A DNA stretch of 64,000 nucleotides from Hyaloscypha bicolor E (taxonomy: Eukaryota > Ascomycota > Leotiomycetes > Helotiales > Hyaloscyphaceae). The stretch spans positions 1,116,001 through 1,180,000 of the forward strand of contig NW_020194560.1 in the NCBI RefSeq assembly GCF_002865645.1, written 5' to 3'. The notes beneath the pieces are model-generated. The model did not search any database and was not told where the DNA came from. It saw only the letters and a program-made list of their open reading frames with translations. The position numbers were made by a program, and so were the translations under genes. Shown piece by piece: positions 9,805 to 20,236 of the stretch (the stretch's first letter is position 1; the number at the start of each line of letters is the position of its first letter).

Positions 9805-11904
9805 ATGGCACCCTTCGTATACGGCCCATTGAAAGCCGGATCCATCCGCCTCATCAGTAATCTCTCCATCATCAGTAACCCCCCCGCCGACGATCAAATA
9901 AAATGCACCCTCGAAGCGGCGGAGCTCGACAGAAACCCGAATTACGACTGCCTCTCATACACATGGGAGGAACCTCTCTACCAGAAATATCTCCTTATGC
10001 CGAGAGTGTACGAGAAGAATCTTACTTACCCTATCGACTGCAACGGCCAGACCTTCAACATCGCTGAGAATCTGCGTGATGCGTTGGTGGAAATCGGTAA
10101 AAGTCGCGGCGGCAAGGGAGGCCTTCAAGGTCTACAGGATAAGATTTGGATTGACGCAGTGTGCATAAATCAAGACAACGAATATGAAAAGGGAATTCAG
10201 ATTAGGATGATGAGTCGGATTTATGCCCGCGCTCAGAGCGTAGTCGTTTGGCTGGGCCCGGAAATGCCTGATGATCCAAGGTTGAAAAAGGCCCTCCTCG
10301 TCATGGAACGACTCTCTCAGATTCCGCCCGAGAAATTCAAGACAGCAGTGCTATCCCGTCTAGGCAATGCCGACACCTATCAAAACCTCGGCATCGAATT
10401 CATTTCAAAGACTGAATGGGTGTGCTTCGGTTCGTTCGTCCTCCGCAGATGGTTCGGTCGAATGTGGGTTGTACAAGAAACCTTCTTCGCGAAGAAGTTC
10501 ATTGTCTTCTGTGGATCAAACATCCTTCCCTGGTCACAAATCACATCTGCATCTCGGGTCCTCAAGTCAACCAGCCTCGGAACACTACTCAACGAAGCGA
10601 TGGAAGAAAGAGACAGGACAATCGGCCAGCCAAGCACGACGTCGCAATACATCAGCAATCCCATCGCCAACCAGTTCCGTTTTCACGACTACAAGACCCA
10701 GGCATTACCGCTGACGCTCGAGCGGCTCTTGGCGGACAGTAGATATTTCGGCGCCACGAAAGCTGAAGATCGTGTCTTTGCGGTCCTCAACATGTGGAAA
10801 CCGAGCAGCTGGAAGAGGAAAAGAGACGGCGATGTGGAGGACGAGACAGCGGTCTTCATCATGAAGAACAGCATTCCTGCCGAAGTCTACGAGCGAGCCT
10901 CAATCGTTTCGATTCGCGAGACGGAAAATCTTAACTTGCTCTCGCTCGTGGAAGATAAGAATTGGCGCAGACTTCCCGGTCTCCCGTCCTGGGTTCCTGA
11001 CTTCAGTGCTCCCCTTGTGTGGACGCCTTTAGCTGGGGTTCCGCCTGCGCCGGCGGGCATGAGTCGTTGGGCTGCGGGGGAAGCGTTGCCATTCGCACTC
11101 CCTCTTCTCAAGACGAATTCCGGTCGTCTCCTAGTGAAGGGGATTCGCGTTGACGACATCGAGAACTGTGCGGAAACGGATCTAAACCTAATTGACGAGT
11201 GCCAGATGGTTACTTTACTGGATATCTTATCTCGATATCTGGAATTCGAATCTGCAAACCCTTCTGGCACTTCAACAACAGAAGATAGGTTCGAGGCATT
11301 TTGGAAAACGCTGATCAAAGACTCGTTTCTTGGGAGACCGGCTGGGTCCGAGGCGAGGAAGGCATTCCCAATGATCATCGTACACTTTGTTCGGGAAATG
11401 GACTACGAGATCGAGTCCATGCGAAAAGCGCTCGAGAACCCCGTCAACAAGAGCGGGATCATCACACAGGACACCCGACTCCGCACGCTCTCAGAAATCT
11501 ATTCCCGCACGCGGCGGCTTGTGAACAAGTTGGCTGCGTTGGACAACTCGGTCATCCCGGGTTGGAAATCCATTCGGCACGCAATCAAGCTTAAAAAGGA
11601 GTATGGTGTTTACCCGGAAGAAATGCACGAGGATCTTGTGAATATCATGGAGAGCTTCAACGCCGCTTATCAGTGCCGGAGACTGTTTCGGACGAGGAAA
11701 AACTTCCTTGGGATCGCCGCGCAGTCGTTGGATACGGAAAGGGATGTGGTGTGGGTGTTGGCTGGGGCAGCCGTTCCGGTGGTGTTGAGAGCCAAGGACG
11801 CGACGGGTGAGAAATGGGAGTTTGTGGGGGAGGCGTATGTGCATGGGATTATGAATGGAGAGGCAGCAGCCGTTGGGCAAGAGGTGAGCATAATCTTGGA
11901 GTGA
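9805..11904 (+). CDS. Heterokaryon-incompatibility (HET) domain protein
   Basis: 699 residues from MAPFVYGPLKAGSIRLI; intronless. The HET domain (Pfam PF06985) spans about residues 47-250: YDCLSYTW at 47-54, the hallmark IWIDAVCINQDNEYEKGIQI (114-133), IYARAQSVVVWLG (139-151), and RRWFGRMWVVQE further on. The C-terminal end has the usual module in this family: FLGIAAQSL...DVVWVLAGAAVPVVLR...FVGEAYVHGIMNGEA. HET proteins trigger cell death when different strains fuse, and many have no tested role. No NACHT or repeat domain is attached, so this is the short, stand-alone type. An alternative ATG lies at 9751. It is convergent with the S41 peptidase gene; the two stop codons are about 200 bp apart. 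Confidence 0.92.
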   Translation: MAPFVYGPLKAGSIRLISNLSIISNPPADDQIKCTLEAAELDRNPNYDCLSYTWEEPLYQKYLLMPRVYEKNLTYPIDCNGQTFNIAENLRDALVEIGKSRGGKGGLQGLQDKIWIDAVCINQDNEYEKGIQIRMMSRIYARAQSVVVWLGPEMPDDPRLKKALLVMERLSQIPPEKFKTAVLSRLGNADTYQNLGIEFISKTEWVCFGSFVLRRWFGRMWVVQETFFAKKFIVFCGSNILPWSQITSASRVLKSTSLGTLLNEAMEERDRTIGQPSTTSQYISNPIANQFRFHDYKTQALPLTLERLLADSRYFGATKAEDRVFAVLNMWKPSSWKRKRDGDVEDETAVFIMKNSIPAEVYERASIVSIRETENLNLLSLVEDKNWRRLPGLPSWVPDFSAPLVWTPLAGVPPAPAGMSRWAAGEALPFALPLLKTNSGRLLVKGIRVDDIENCAETDLNLIDECQMVTLLDILSRYLEFESANPSGTSTTEDRFEAFWKTLIKDSFLGRPAGSEARKAFPMIIVHFVREMDYEIESMRKALENPVNKSGIITQDTRLRTLSEIYSRTRRLVNKLAALDNSVIPGWKSIRHAIKLKKEYGVYPEEMHEDLVNIMESFNAAYQCRRLFRTRKNFLGIAAQSLDTERDVVWVLAGAAVPVVLRAKDATGEKWEFVGEAYVHGIMNGEAAAVGQEVSIILE

Positions 11905-12105
11905 ACAGCAAGGTTCGTGGTCGATGGGAGTAGAGAAGAGAAATGAGTCTTGTCTCTCTCCAACGGGATGAGGTATTCTTATTATATATTTAGCAAGAAG
12001 TGAAGTAAGCAACTAACTGTGTTGCAATGAAAATCTCCCAGAATTTTCTCTATGATCCAACGCCGCTTCCTCTCCCTTGATTATTCTCGACCCCACACCG
12101 CACTC
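11905..12105. other. Short 3'-3' intergenic region
   Basis: 201 bp between convergent stop codons of HET and S41 genes. Nothing else seen. Confidence 0.5.
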
Positions 12106-14915
12106 TCACGATGGCCCGGACTTCTTCACAGCCTTCAATCCACCCTTACCATTACATATCAGATCACAAACGCCCTGCGGGACCGTCGCCGCACTATTAG
12201 GAACCAACGCCTGCTTATTCGGCGTCGAATTCTCCCTCACACAATGGCCGGGCTTATCACAAATGAGCTGCGAAAGCAGACACGTTTCCGCGGCCTTGCA
12301 CTCCGGCGCGCCCTGCGGCCCATTCGAGCACTTCTTCAGACACAGCCCCGTCGTCACCGTCGGGTTGAGGTTCGCGTCACACAGCGGGACGACGGCGCAG
12401 AAGTGGTGCGACTTCCCCAGCGCGGCGCAGTCGTCGTTGCTCTTGCAGCGCTTGACGGGGTTCGCCTTGGAGACCGGGTCGGCGCCGTCGTCGAGCCCGT
12501 TGGTGTCGTGTGTTAGGAAGGGGAGCGAGGACGTGTCGGATGTGTTCAGGTGGCCTAGGATATCGCTCGCCGTTACCGTGCCCGCGTTAGAGTCAGCGGA
12601 TGGACCGTTGAGATCGCTCTTCGCGCCTGCCTGGGACGCGAAGCCTGTTGACCCGTTCACGCACAGGCTGGGGTTCGCCCAGATCGCGTCGGCCGCGTGT
12701 TGCCAGAGCGCGCTGTAGTTGTAGAACGTGCTGGGCGTGTAGAAGATCCGGCAGTCGGCGGCCTCGTAGGCGAATTGCAGCGGCACAGTCTCGTTTGCTC
12801 GCACCTGGTCGCGCAGGTTGATCGAAGCGTATGAGACCTGCACTGTGAGCTCGGTCGTGCGGTTGGGCAGGAAATAGGGGTTCGCGAACGAGGAGTCGAA
12901 GATGGATTCTTCCAAGATTTCTTGCGTGAATTGGATGTCTTGGTCGAGTTCGTAGGTGTAGTAGATGCTTGCTCCGCGACTACCGCTTGCTCCTTGCATT
13001 GGCCCTGTCTCCGGTCGCCCACCCGCTACCACGACTCGGACGCCAGCCTCGTGGTGCATCATTTCGACGAAGAGGGCACAGGACGAGTGACAGATTCCGT
13101 CGGTAAGCTGGTTGGGATGTTAGGGGCTGCTGAAGATGGATTGTGCGACAAGACTTACGATAATGATGTCCTCGGCAGCATAGGCTGGAGCAGCGTTTGC
13201 AGGAGCTGCATTTGACCCATATCCAAAGACTGTAAAGGTTTTGTTTTGATCATCCACCGCTATGGAGTCAAAGAAGGTGTCCGCAAGATCATATCGTTGC
13301 GTTGTTGTAAAGTTGTCTCCATCGAAGGATTGAGGGCGGCCGAATTCCTCTGGCCAAGATTTGAACAATTGATTTGTATCGGCGTTGATCTTGGTCGTTG
13401 CTACCCATTCATTGCTAATCAGATCCGCGTACATCTCATCAGTGTTTTCAAAAAGTCCAAAGTACTCCGTTATGGTGTTTCCCATCACGTTTGCCGCAGG
13501 ATGGGCTCGAAGGCGAGAACCTTGGAAGGCGTCGATGTTTGGAAAGAACCGCCTGAACGTATCAACTGCCACAAGAGGGGACCCTCCATAGTTGGATTGA
13601 AGGTCAATGACGATTTTCTTCATGTTCGCTTTCTGACTTGTCGTGATGAAATCTAGGATCGCAGAGTCGAAAGTGCCGGCTTCTTGCTCTAGAGCGTCAA
13701 AAGAGGGGATGCTGAGGACGGCAACCTGCGTGCTGTTGAGAAAGTAGCCGGATACGAAGCCTCCCCCGTAGGTACCTAGATCGTTTTGGAAAGTATCTGC
13801 GCAGTCTGGATACGCAAGATTGAACCAGCTGCCACATGTTGGTTCGGATGAAATGGAAGCTGTTGGCGCCGCACTCGGCGCTGCAGTTGGTGATGCAGTC
13901 GTCGCGTTATCGAATGAACCAGGGTCGTCTAATATAGCGGTGATATTAATAGTATTGTTGTCGACCAAGTCTGGATCGTACGAAGCCGGTAGAAGCCCGA
14001 GGACAAAGGAGTTGTAGAAATCGCCTCCTGTTTGCAACGGCCCAGTGTCACCTAGATCATAATAAGTTGCCTGAAATCGCTCAGTCAGATTGGTGCCATT
14101 TCCAAGGTTGAATGTAATCGTGTCACCAGGATAGAAGGTCGCCGTGGTGAAGGTGTTGCGGTAGCCTTGGATATCCTGAGCCGCGCTGCGCATTAATTGA
14201 TTCCAGTCTCCGTGGGGCTCGATCATGCCAATGGAGTTCTTCCCAGCGAATTTCGTGAGATAGGTAACAACTTCCTCGCCGTTGATTGAGATAATGGGGG
14301 ATGGTTTGTAAGCCAAGAGAAAGTTGCTGTCGGCAAGATCCTTTACCAGGTAAACTTGAGGAAGTTGAATTCCATCCAGAGACAGTGAGACGATTTCTTG
14401 AGGACTTGAGAACGAGAAGGCAGCAAGAATGCCTGCATTCAACCTGACATGGCTATCGTGCGAGGCGTAGAGGAGAGTCTGAAGTGCGGCCTCGAATTCG
14501 TATTGGTTGGGGAAGATGCCGTCTTCAACGCCTTTCTTCAGAGCCGCTAGACCTCCCAGCAAATCAACCCCAGGCTGCTGATAACTGCGCGGCGGGTCTT
14601 TGAGGTACGTTAAAGTGCTTTGGAATTGGAGCGTGTCATTGTAGTAGTCCAGAAATTGCGATGCAACAGCCGGATTAAAAGGCACGCTTGTGAGACATTC
14701 ATAGACAAAGCTGGCATTGAAGACACTGTTCTCTATTCCGTTCAATTATTAGCAGGTGTACCAAAATGAGAGACGCAATATCTCTTACCTTGATCATTTA
14801 CAATAGCACCACAGGCTGTGGATTGCGATGCCTGTGCGCTGGACGAGGGTGAGGCTGGAACTGCAAGGCATAGCGAGGTGCCGAAAATCAGCAGCGAGAG
14901 CATCAACCACGGCAT
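12106..14915 (-). CDS. Secreted peptidase S41 family protein (CPAF/tail-specific protease type)
   Basis: Three exons: 14915-14789, 14732-13159, 13107-12106 (2703 nt, 900 residues). Introns of 57 and 51 nt have GTAAG donors. It starts with a signal peptide (MPWLMLSLLIFGTSLCLA). Residues about 43-340 form the N-terminal region of fungal S41 proteins (FVYECLTSVPFN, SHDSHVRLNAG, VYLVKDLADSNF, SPIISINGEEVVTYL, a PDZ-like part). A Pro/Ala/Ser/Thr-rich linker follows. The catalytic half has VAVLSIPSF, KKIVIDLQSNYGGSPLVA and, across the second intron, LTDGICHSSCALFVEMM; the Ser in HSSC (about 576) is the likely nucleophile. The C-terminus carries about ten cysteines (RCKSNDDCAAL, HHFCAVVPLC, LCLKKCS, GHC), which suggests an extracellular, disulfide-bonded tail. 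Substrate unknown. Relatives include UstP-type proteases in ribosomal-peptide clusters, but no other such cluster genes are seen here. Confidence 0.9.
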
Positions 14916-15883
14916 AATGCCGCAACAATCGTTTTAAAAAGAAAATCAAGTGGTAATGACAGTGTAGCTTTCTGAGAAAAGGAATGAAAGGACGAAGAAG
15001 GGAAAGAACGAAAGAGAGAAGAGCTCCTGCTCTAAGAACCAGCGAAATGCAGGTCGGGGGCCAAAAAGTGCGGGGAGGTAAGAGCGTCTGCCCAGGTGTG
15101 GAGACGAAACTCGCATTAGTTTCCGGTCTGCGGGCAGAGTCCCTGGTCTCGTTTGAAGCCTTTATTCACATCAACTTTGCTCCGTACCATGCGGTTTGGA
15201 GACTGAATAGACTTATTAAATTCTCATTTGGCTGGAGCTTGCGAGAGAAAAAGATAACGAGATAACCTTGATCGCTCTTCTGTCGCCCTACAAACAATCC
15301 CCCTGTGGAGCTTTGGAGCATAGAGGAGTGGGCCTAACGCATTGACCTGTGCGAGTAACCTTGCAAATTGCAACATCAAATTGCTCGTCTTCGCCGAGGC
15401 CTGTCCCGGATGACCCCCGGCTATTTTAAGATTCTTCTTGCCTTAGGGCGGGAGGGCTGAGTAGGGCTGACCGCCCGAATCGTTTATTTAACGGTGTGCC
15501 GCAGCCCGGGTCTTCGTAAACCCGACTGATTGGGTCTGACTTCAGACTCGCTCCGCTCCTACACGGACGGACGGGCCTCTAAGAAGCTGCGAAAAGGACA
15601 CCGGCCCCAAAACGGGCGGCGGCAAGAGTATCACGCCCCTGAGAACCTGCATACGAGGTAAGATCGAAATTTCAGGACGTTTTAGCCATGCAACGCAATC
15701 TACGGAGTACACCTTAATACGGACCCGAGCCGATCCCTCCGACAGGCGGTGGGAAGCTGAACTACCAGACCTACTCGCTCTCTTCAGGAGTTTGGTGCTT
15801 GTGCGGTCTTTTTAGAAGATCCGTAAATGGTAGCGCAAGCTGCGGTTCTAATTCGCTCTCCCAGCACCAAACCCGGGGTCGTC
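14916..15883. other. Intergenic, no gene seen
   Basis: About 970 bp of normal-GC DNA. The first 100 bp should contain the S41 promoter. A purine-rich stretch (14975-15025) and GC-rich patches (15400-15640) are present. I found no frame, RNA gene or repeat to support. Confidence 0.5.
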
Positions 15884-16240
15884 ATGACAACGGAAACCTT
15901 TCCCCACACTGCTCCAACGCTTCTCAACCTCCCAGTCGGAATCTGTAGTCAGATCCTCAAGTACGCATTTATAGCAATATGTTACTGCGTATAGGAGGTG
16001 CGAGAGCTTATCCGACATCGAGGTGACGCTTGCACTATGGTATACACTATACAGAAACCCCTTTATCACCTGCAACTCCGACCTAAACCTCGTATCCACG
16101 GCACCTGGGGCAAAGAACCAATGACCGGGCAGTTACGCATCAACCATCAATTCATTCCGAGGCTGTAGACATGTTGTACAGCGGCGACTTCACATTCCAG
16201 TTTCCTGCGAGAATGACCGCTGCCAGCGTGACCAGTGTTG
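15884..16240 (+). pseudogene. F-box/2EXR-like fungal protein, degraded relic
   Basis: From ATG 15884 the frame gives MTTETFPHTAPTLLNLPVG then CSQILKYAF, a good match to the LLNLPVEIRLQILKYA opening of many fungal F-box-like/2EXR proteins, then stops at TAG. Further on, LRINHQF is in one frame and SEAVDMLYSGDFTFQF in another, the second block typical of this family (LRVNRQI..EALDILYS). The frame breaks and stops mean it is dead. Normal base composition shows decay by indels, not RIP. Confidence 0.6.
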
Positions 16241-16396
16241 AACTAGCTAAGTAATAAAGCTAGGGTCACGTGCTTGCAATGTAAGCCAAGTAAAACGTAC
16301 TGAATTGAATGCTGTTCTACAGTGGTAAGTAGCCCGTATATATAGCCCTGAACCCCCTAAATCACATGCACTAAATCCCTATGCCAGCTGAACCGA

Positions 16397-16450
16397 TTCC
16401 AGCTATACAGGGTATTCCAGCTGTACAGGGTATTCCAGCTGGACGGGGTA
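16397..16450. repeat. Three tandem 18-bp repeats
   Basis: TTCCAGCTATACAGGGTA, TTCCAGCTGTACAGGGTA and TTCCAGCTGGACGGGGTA stand head to tail, with a partial CCAGCTGAACCGA before. Role unknown; could be a factor-binding cluster or part of an old element. Confidence 0.8.
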
Positions 16451-16502
16451 TTAAGCTAGTGCACAGCCCCATGGCGTTCGGTTCCAGGGCTTACTAAGCC
16501 TA

Positions 16503-16523
16503 TTAGGGGCCTCAGGCCCCTAA
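16503..16523. repeat. Perfect hairpin, 9-bp stem, 3-base loop
   Basis: TTAGGGGCC-TCA-GGCCCCTAA. Close to the 18-bp array and to the start of an unrecognised relic; may mark an element end. Confidence 0.7.
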
Positions 16524-16549
16524 TTTCAACAACCAGCTGGCCGGATAAC

Positions 16550-16890
16550 ATCGGAGACAGGAGGACCTTGGTGAAGCAGATTGGGGTTGTCGTGGAAGGG
16601 CGGGCAAGTTCGAGCACGTATCATAGAACACAGACGTTCCGTGTCTTGAGAAGGGAGCTGGAGAACTTGAAGAGTGCAGACATCAGGGTTGTGTTTTTCA
16701 AACATGCTACCGGGAGTGGCTGAAGGAGGGAGGCAAAGTATACTTGACGCGATTATGGGCGCCGATGATGTAATCTTACAAGTATTTCGTGGGTTGGGAA
16801 CTGTGATTCCTGATACGTCTTTGGTGGATGAGAAGGTGTTGGATGTGGTTGAGGCTTGCATTGAGAGGACGAAGGATGCCCTGAAATAGG
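16550..16890 (+). pseudogene. Unrecognised gene relic with frame shifts
   Basis: Three consecutive protein-like blocks occur in different plus-strand frames: KQIGVVVEGRASS...FRVLRRELENLKSADIRVVFF (about 16571-16700), then YREWLKEGGKVYLTRLWAP (about 16700-16760), then GADDVILQVFRGLG and VDEKVLDVVEACIERTKDAL to TAG at 16890. Their composition is protein-like and the shifts fall between blocks, which suggests one former protein. I do not recognise the family and propose no function. Confidence 0.4.
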
Positions 16891-17343
16891 GTATCGACAC
16901 CTTGAAGATTCACCTGACAGAGGGGAACCCCAATCTACGTTGTTTATTGCTGGTATGCCTCATCTCATACTTTCTGTTTCGCAAAGCTTGTATCTCTTCT
17001 AACAAGCTAATCCTGAAGAACTAGTCATGTTGGTGTGTAAGTAATCGAGAACTTGTAGACTCTTCTCTAACAAAAGTGTGAGTTGCAGCGAGTTTTTATT
17101 GAACAGCGGGGTTTTTGGCCCCGCATACACTTCCTTGCCGCCGCTAATGTCGAGCTGCAGATGGAGGCGTCTCTCGTCACCAATGAGCGAACCCACAAAT
17201 TTCTAGTGGCTCAATTCGTGTCAACTTGCAAAGCAAAGTAGTATTGGGGGCTATCACGTCCATTCGAGGCAGCATATTAAGCGTGCTGCGTCCGCCAGAT
17301 TTCCTTGCACCGTAGAGCATCGGACTCTTCCCGAATTGATACA
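16891..17343. other. Intergenic, no supported gene
   Basis: A minus-strand frame of 65 codons (17196-16999) is open but has no recognised motif and lacks context; left unannotated. Nothing else seen. Confidence 0.4.
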
Positions 17344-17692
17344 ATGGCATACCAATTTACCAATCGTGGTCCTCTCACGACTATATTTACACCGCCTGCC
17401 TCATGTCTTTCCCTTACAACACCTGTAGGTGAGACGTATCTACAGGTTGGGCACTGGATCTCAGGCGGGACAGAATGCTATCCATCAAGAACGGGTACTG
17501 CTTCTTTTATCGATGGTACCACGGAGCAGGGGAAGATTACTACTCGCCTGCATTCTATTGCCCCAGTGGGTGGAGGACTGCAATATCTATACCTGTGGTA
17601 TTTCCCTCAAGTAAAGATGTATCAGCCTATCTGTGTTACCCAGCGTTCGTTTATGCCCTTCTCAATTCATACGTGAATGCTGATGGCGCATA
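17344..17692 (+). pseudogene. Inverted partial copy of the 410-aa membrane protein gene
   Basis: ATG 17344 gives MAYQFTNRGPLTTIFTPPAS, which parallels MSNVWTNRGTITTTFTPPSS of the gene at 20237-21552 (minus). Alignment continues over GHWISGG.TECYPS (compare AHWGGYG..SCYPS), then the frame shifts near 17520 and the copy continues as DYYSPAFYCPSGWRTA and VSAYLCYP (compare NYYYSPAFICPAGWTTA and VSAYLCCP). It stops where the intact gene has its exon 1/2 junction, so only the exon 1 equivalent is left. Divergence is substantial, so the duplication is old. Confidence 0.75.
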
Positions 17693-17714
17693 GTGGACTC
17701 TCCGCGCCTCCTAA

Positions 17715-19621
17715 TCAACGCATTTTCGACGACCTTGCTTCCCAAAGGTGTGAATCTAGAGTTACGTCTGGACAAGTTTTGACGGACCTTTTTGTGCTGG
17801 AGTCATCCTCCTCGATTCCCGATGCTAGGACAATAAGTAGGACGACACTAGGCATATCTAGCGCGACCATGGACGTCGTTGCTAATGGGATTGTGATAAT
17901 GTGGAGGCCAGGAGATAACCCACCAGTATCTCGAAAACGGCTTTCAGCAGGAGTGTATCGGCGTGCAATAGTAAGAAAATCAGTCTCAGAATATACAACC
18001 CTCTTCCGCTGCTGGCTCCGTTTCATATCATCAAGTATACGAATCGAGAGCACGTCAGAAACTGATCGCTCACGCTTACCTTGGAGAATTATATCAAACC
18101 GGAAGAGATCCTGCCATAGCTTGGAAGCGTGATGATTCCGATAGAGGAGAGTATCTATTGTGAGCGTGGTAGAGCTAGCGTACGTCATATTGAAGGTTGC
18201 ATAGTTATGATTACTCTGAAAAACAAGGGCTGCGAGATCGAGCTCATCCTCAATATTTTCTAAAGTAATATATCTTGGCTACTAAAATTTGCATTGTCTC
18301 GAGTAGAGAGTTTCTCCTTATAGATTGTAGTTAAGAAGTGAAGCTAATGCAACGTGTGTAGCTGAGGAATCTGAGCACGAGCAGCAGCACCAGCACATAC
18401 CCTTTTCAGACAAGCCGCAACAGTTCCATCAGGCCATACTTTGCCATCAAGTATAGTCCAAAGATACGGCGAAATTAAAGCTTTGGGTTCTCGTTGCCGG
18501 AGGAATACTTGGCGGAGCGGTTGAACATACGTCACATACTAAAGCAGGAGATCTCCAAGGTCTTTAGGCAAGAAACGGATATTATCCTTGTAGGCGCCAG
18601 ACTGCTGCCGCCCCTTGTGATACTGTATAAATATTATAACGAACTTCTCCCAGATTATAATATGTTTCTGTCGTGACGTGTTATACCACAATATAAATAG
18701 ATACTCTGGCTCCCGCAATGGCTGGCCTACTGTAATATAACACAAGACGAGCATTCGCTTGAGAAAGTCCTGAATTTTTGCCTCGTAGACATTTATAGTT
18801 CCAAGGTTGAAAACTATAGTACCATCTGGGTCATCAACCAGGAACATGGACCGAAGTTCGGAACTTTTTTGTATGTGTTGCAAGAGTGTCACCTCGGAAC
18901 CCTTGAGCAGCTCTACGTTCTCCGGGTTGGTGGGCCAAGACTCTCTAAAATCTAGCATGCTCAGATCGTCTTTTAGTTTCCATGACTGGAGTGGGATGAG
19001 ATCACCGGCCTGGAATAAGAGATCTTAGTATAATATTGACTATGTCTGCTCATGTTCTGACAAAACAAGCTTCGGGATATGCGATATATGGAGATCTGTC
19101 CCTCGGTATCCGACTGTCTGCTTGTCAAGAGACCACCGCGCTTGGTGTTTGGCAAGTTGTCGCTTATTGGTCTTAAATAAATACAGCCTCCATTGGAGGA
19201 TGTGCCCAAACGGAGTCTCAGCGAGCTGCTGGAAGAACTGTTTACAGATCCTCGACAAAAAGACAGGAATCTGGTTCTCGTCCTCTTGCTCTTGAAAACA
19301 GGCGTAGTCGAAGATGAGAAGCTGGGCTGTCCAGGTAAGGGCTGACAAGTGGCTGCTGAGTATCCCTGGTTCCTTCCCCTGCCATTTGGTCTTCATCTCC
19401 TCTCCTTCAGCAACCTTACTCATGCGTACTGACCTGCCTAGCATGGCACAGAAGCTTAGGATGGGCGACCGGAATGGCACACTACCAACGACGTGACAGA
19501 TCAGAGCAAAGAAGAACCGCCGAAGAAGGTGCTTGAGGGCAACGTCTTCACTGTCGTCTGTTTTGTCCGCGGCAGCTTTGATCACATCCCGTAGAGCTTT
19601 CCGCTGTGATTTCTTCGGCAT
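17715..19621 (-). pseudogene. Telomere-linked-helicase-type (RecQ-like) protein, N-terminal region, broken
   Basis: Read right to left on the minus strand. One frame runs from 19621 to about 18344 with stop codons at about 19040, 19028, 18536 and 18344 and continues with sense before and after each. Blocks: FFFALICHVVGSVPFRSP, LSALTWTAQLLIFDYACFQ, WSLDKQTVGYRGTDLHIS, ESWPTNPENVELL, QPLREPEYLFI, YVTYVQPLRQVFL, LISPYLW. The frame then shifts at about 18265 and goes on: SNHNYATFNMTYASSTTLTI, LYRNHHASKLWQDLF, ending near 17715 before any helicase motif. These blocks are those I associate with the long N-terminal part of fungal telomere-linked RecQ-like helicases and related repeat-borne proteins (DUF3505-containing). 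No ATPase motif is present. Family assignment is from memory. Such genes are typical of chromosome ends. Confidence 0.6.
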
Positions 19622-19626
19622 TATCC

Positions 19627-19861
19627 CCCTACCACATCCTTCTACGTCTCCTGATATGAATCCAATTGAAAAGTGCTAGCGTCGCCTCAAACAAGCATTG
19701 CATCGTCGTCTGCATCAACCCACAACTGTGGCAGAAATGCGCCAAGCTGTTTTAGAAGAAGGGATGCAATCCCTCAATATTGGATCAATCAATTGGTTTT
19801 AAAGCAGGAACATTGGGTTACTGTACTTATGCAACGTCATGGCTGGTCTACTCCTAATTAA
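19627..19861 (+). pseudogene. Tc1/mariner-type transposase, C-terminal remnant
   Basis: The frame gives SPDMNPIEKC followed by TAG where relatives have W (TGG to TAG), then RRLKQALHRRL and AEMRQAVLEE. This is the DDE_3 end motif SPDxNPIExxW, with the last acidic catalytic residue (E of NPIE). The frame then shifts and continues WINQLVLKQEHWVTVLMQRH to TAA at 19861. Only the last 75 or so residues remain. It begins within a few bases of the first Met of the helicase-type relic on the other strand, so the two are probably joined by an insertion or deletion. A GC-rich stretch at 19923-19942 may be part of its terminal repeat. Confidence 0.75.
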
Positions 19862-20236
19862 ATGCTGTTTTGTTGCCTAATTTTAATGATTTTATGTAAA
19901 AAATGCCCTGTAGAGCACAGACCCGTGCAGCCCGGCTCGTTAACAACACAGGTTTTAGGTAAGCGGTATTGACGCGCTTTGTGGCACATAGAACGATTCA
20001 AGAAATTGGTTTGAGTTATCCCATTGAGACTACAGTTATTGATGCTTATATAGAGCATTTGAACGACAGGCAGCAGTAAACCTCAGTACTGCAAATTAGG
20101 CAGAAAAGCCAATCACTCCAAATGAGTCAATCATGTGACTCAACGGGTACATCTTAACTGCCACACGCTAACAATACTCCTTCCTCTAATCTTAGCAGCA
20201 TTCATTATCTTTCCTACCAGGCCGTCTATTCTATGA
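19862..20236. other. Intergenic, with probable transposon end
   Basis: 375 bp. The first 80 bp follow directly on the transposase relic and include GTGCAGCCCGGCTCG (about 19925-19940), a possible terminal repeat; the partner end is not found in this window. The rest should hold the 3' end of the next gene. Confidence 0.35.

Noticed and set aside
16526..16900. 124-codon minus-strand frame
   Set aside because: Antisense to protein-like plus-strand blocks; its own composition is not protein-like.
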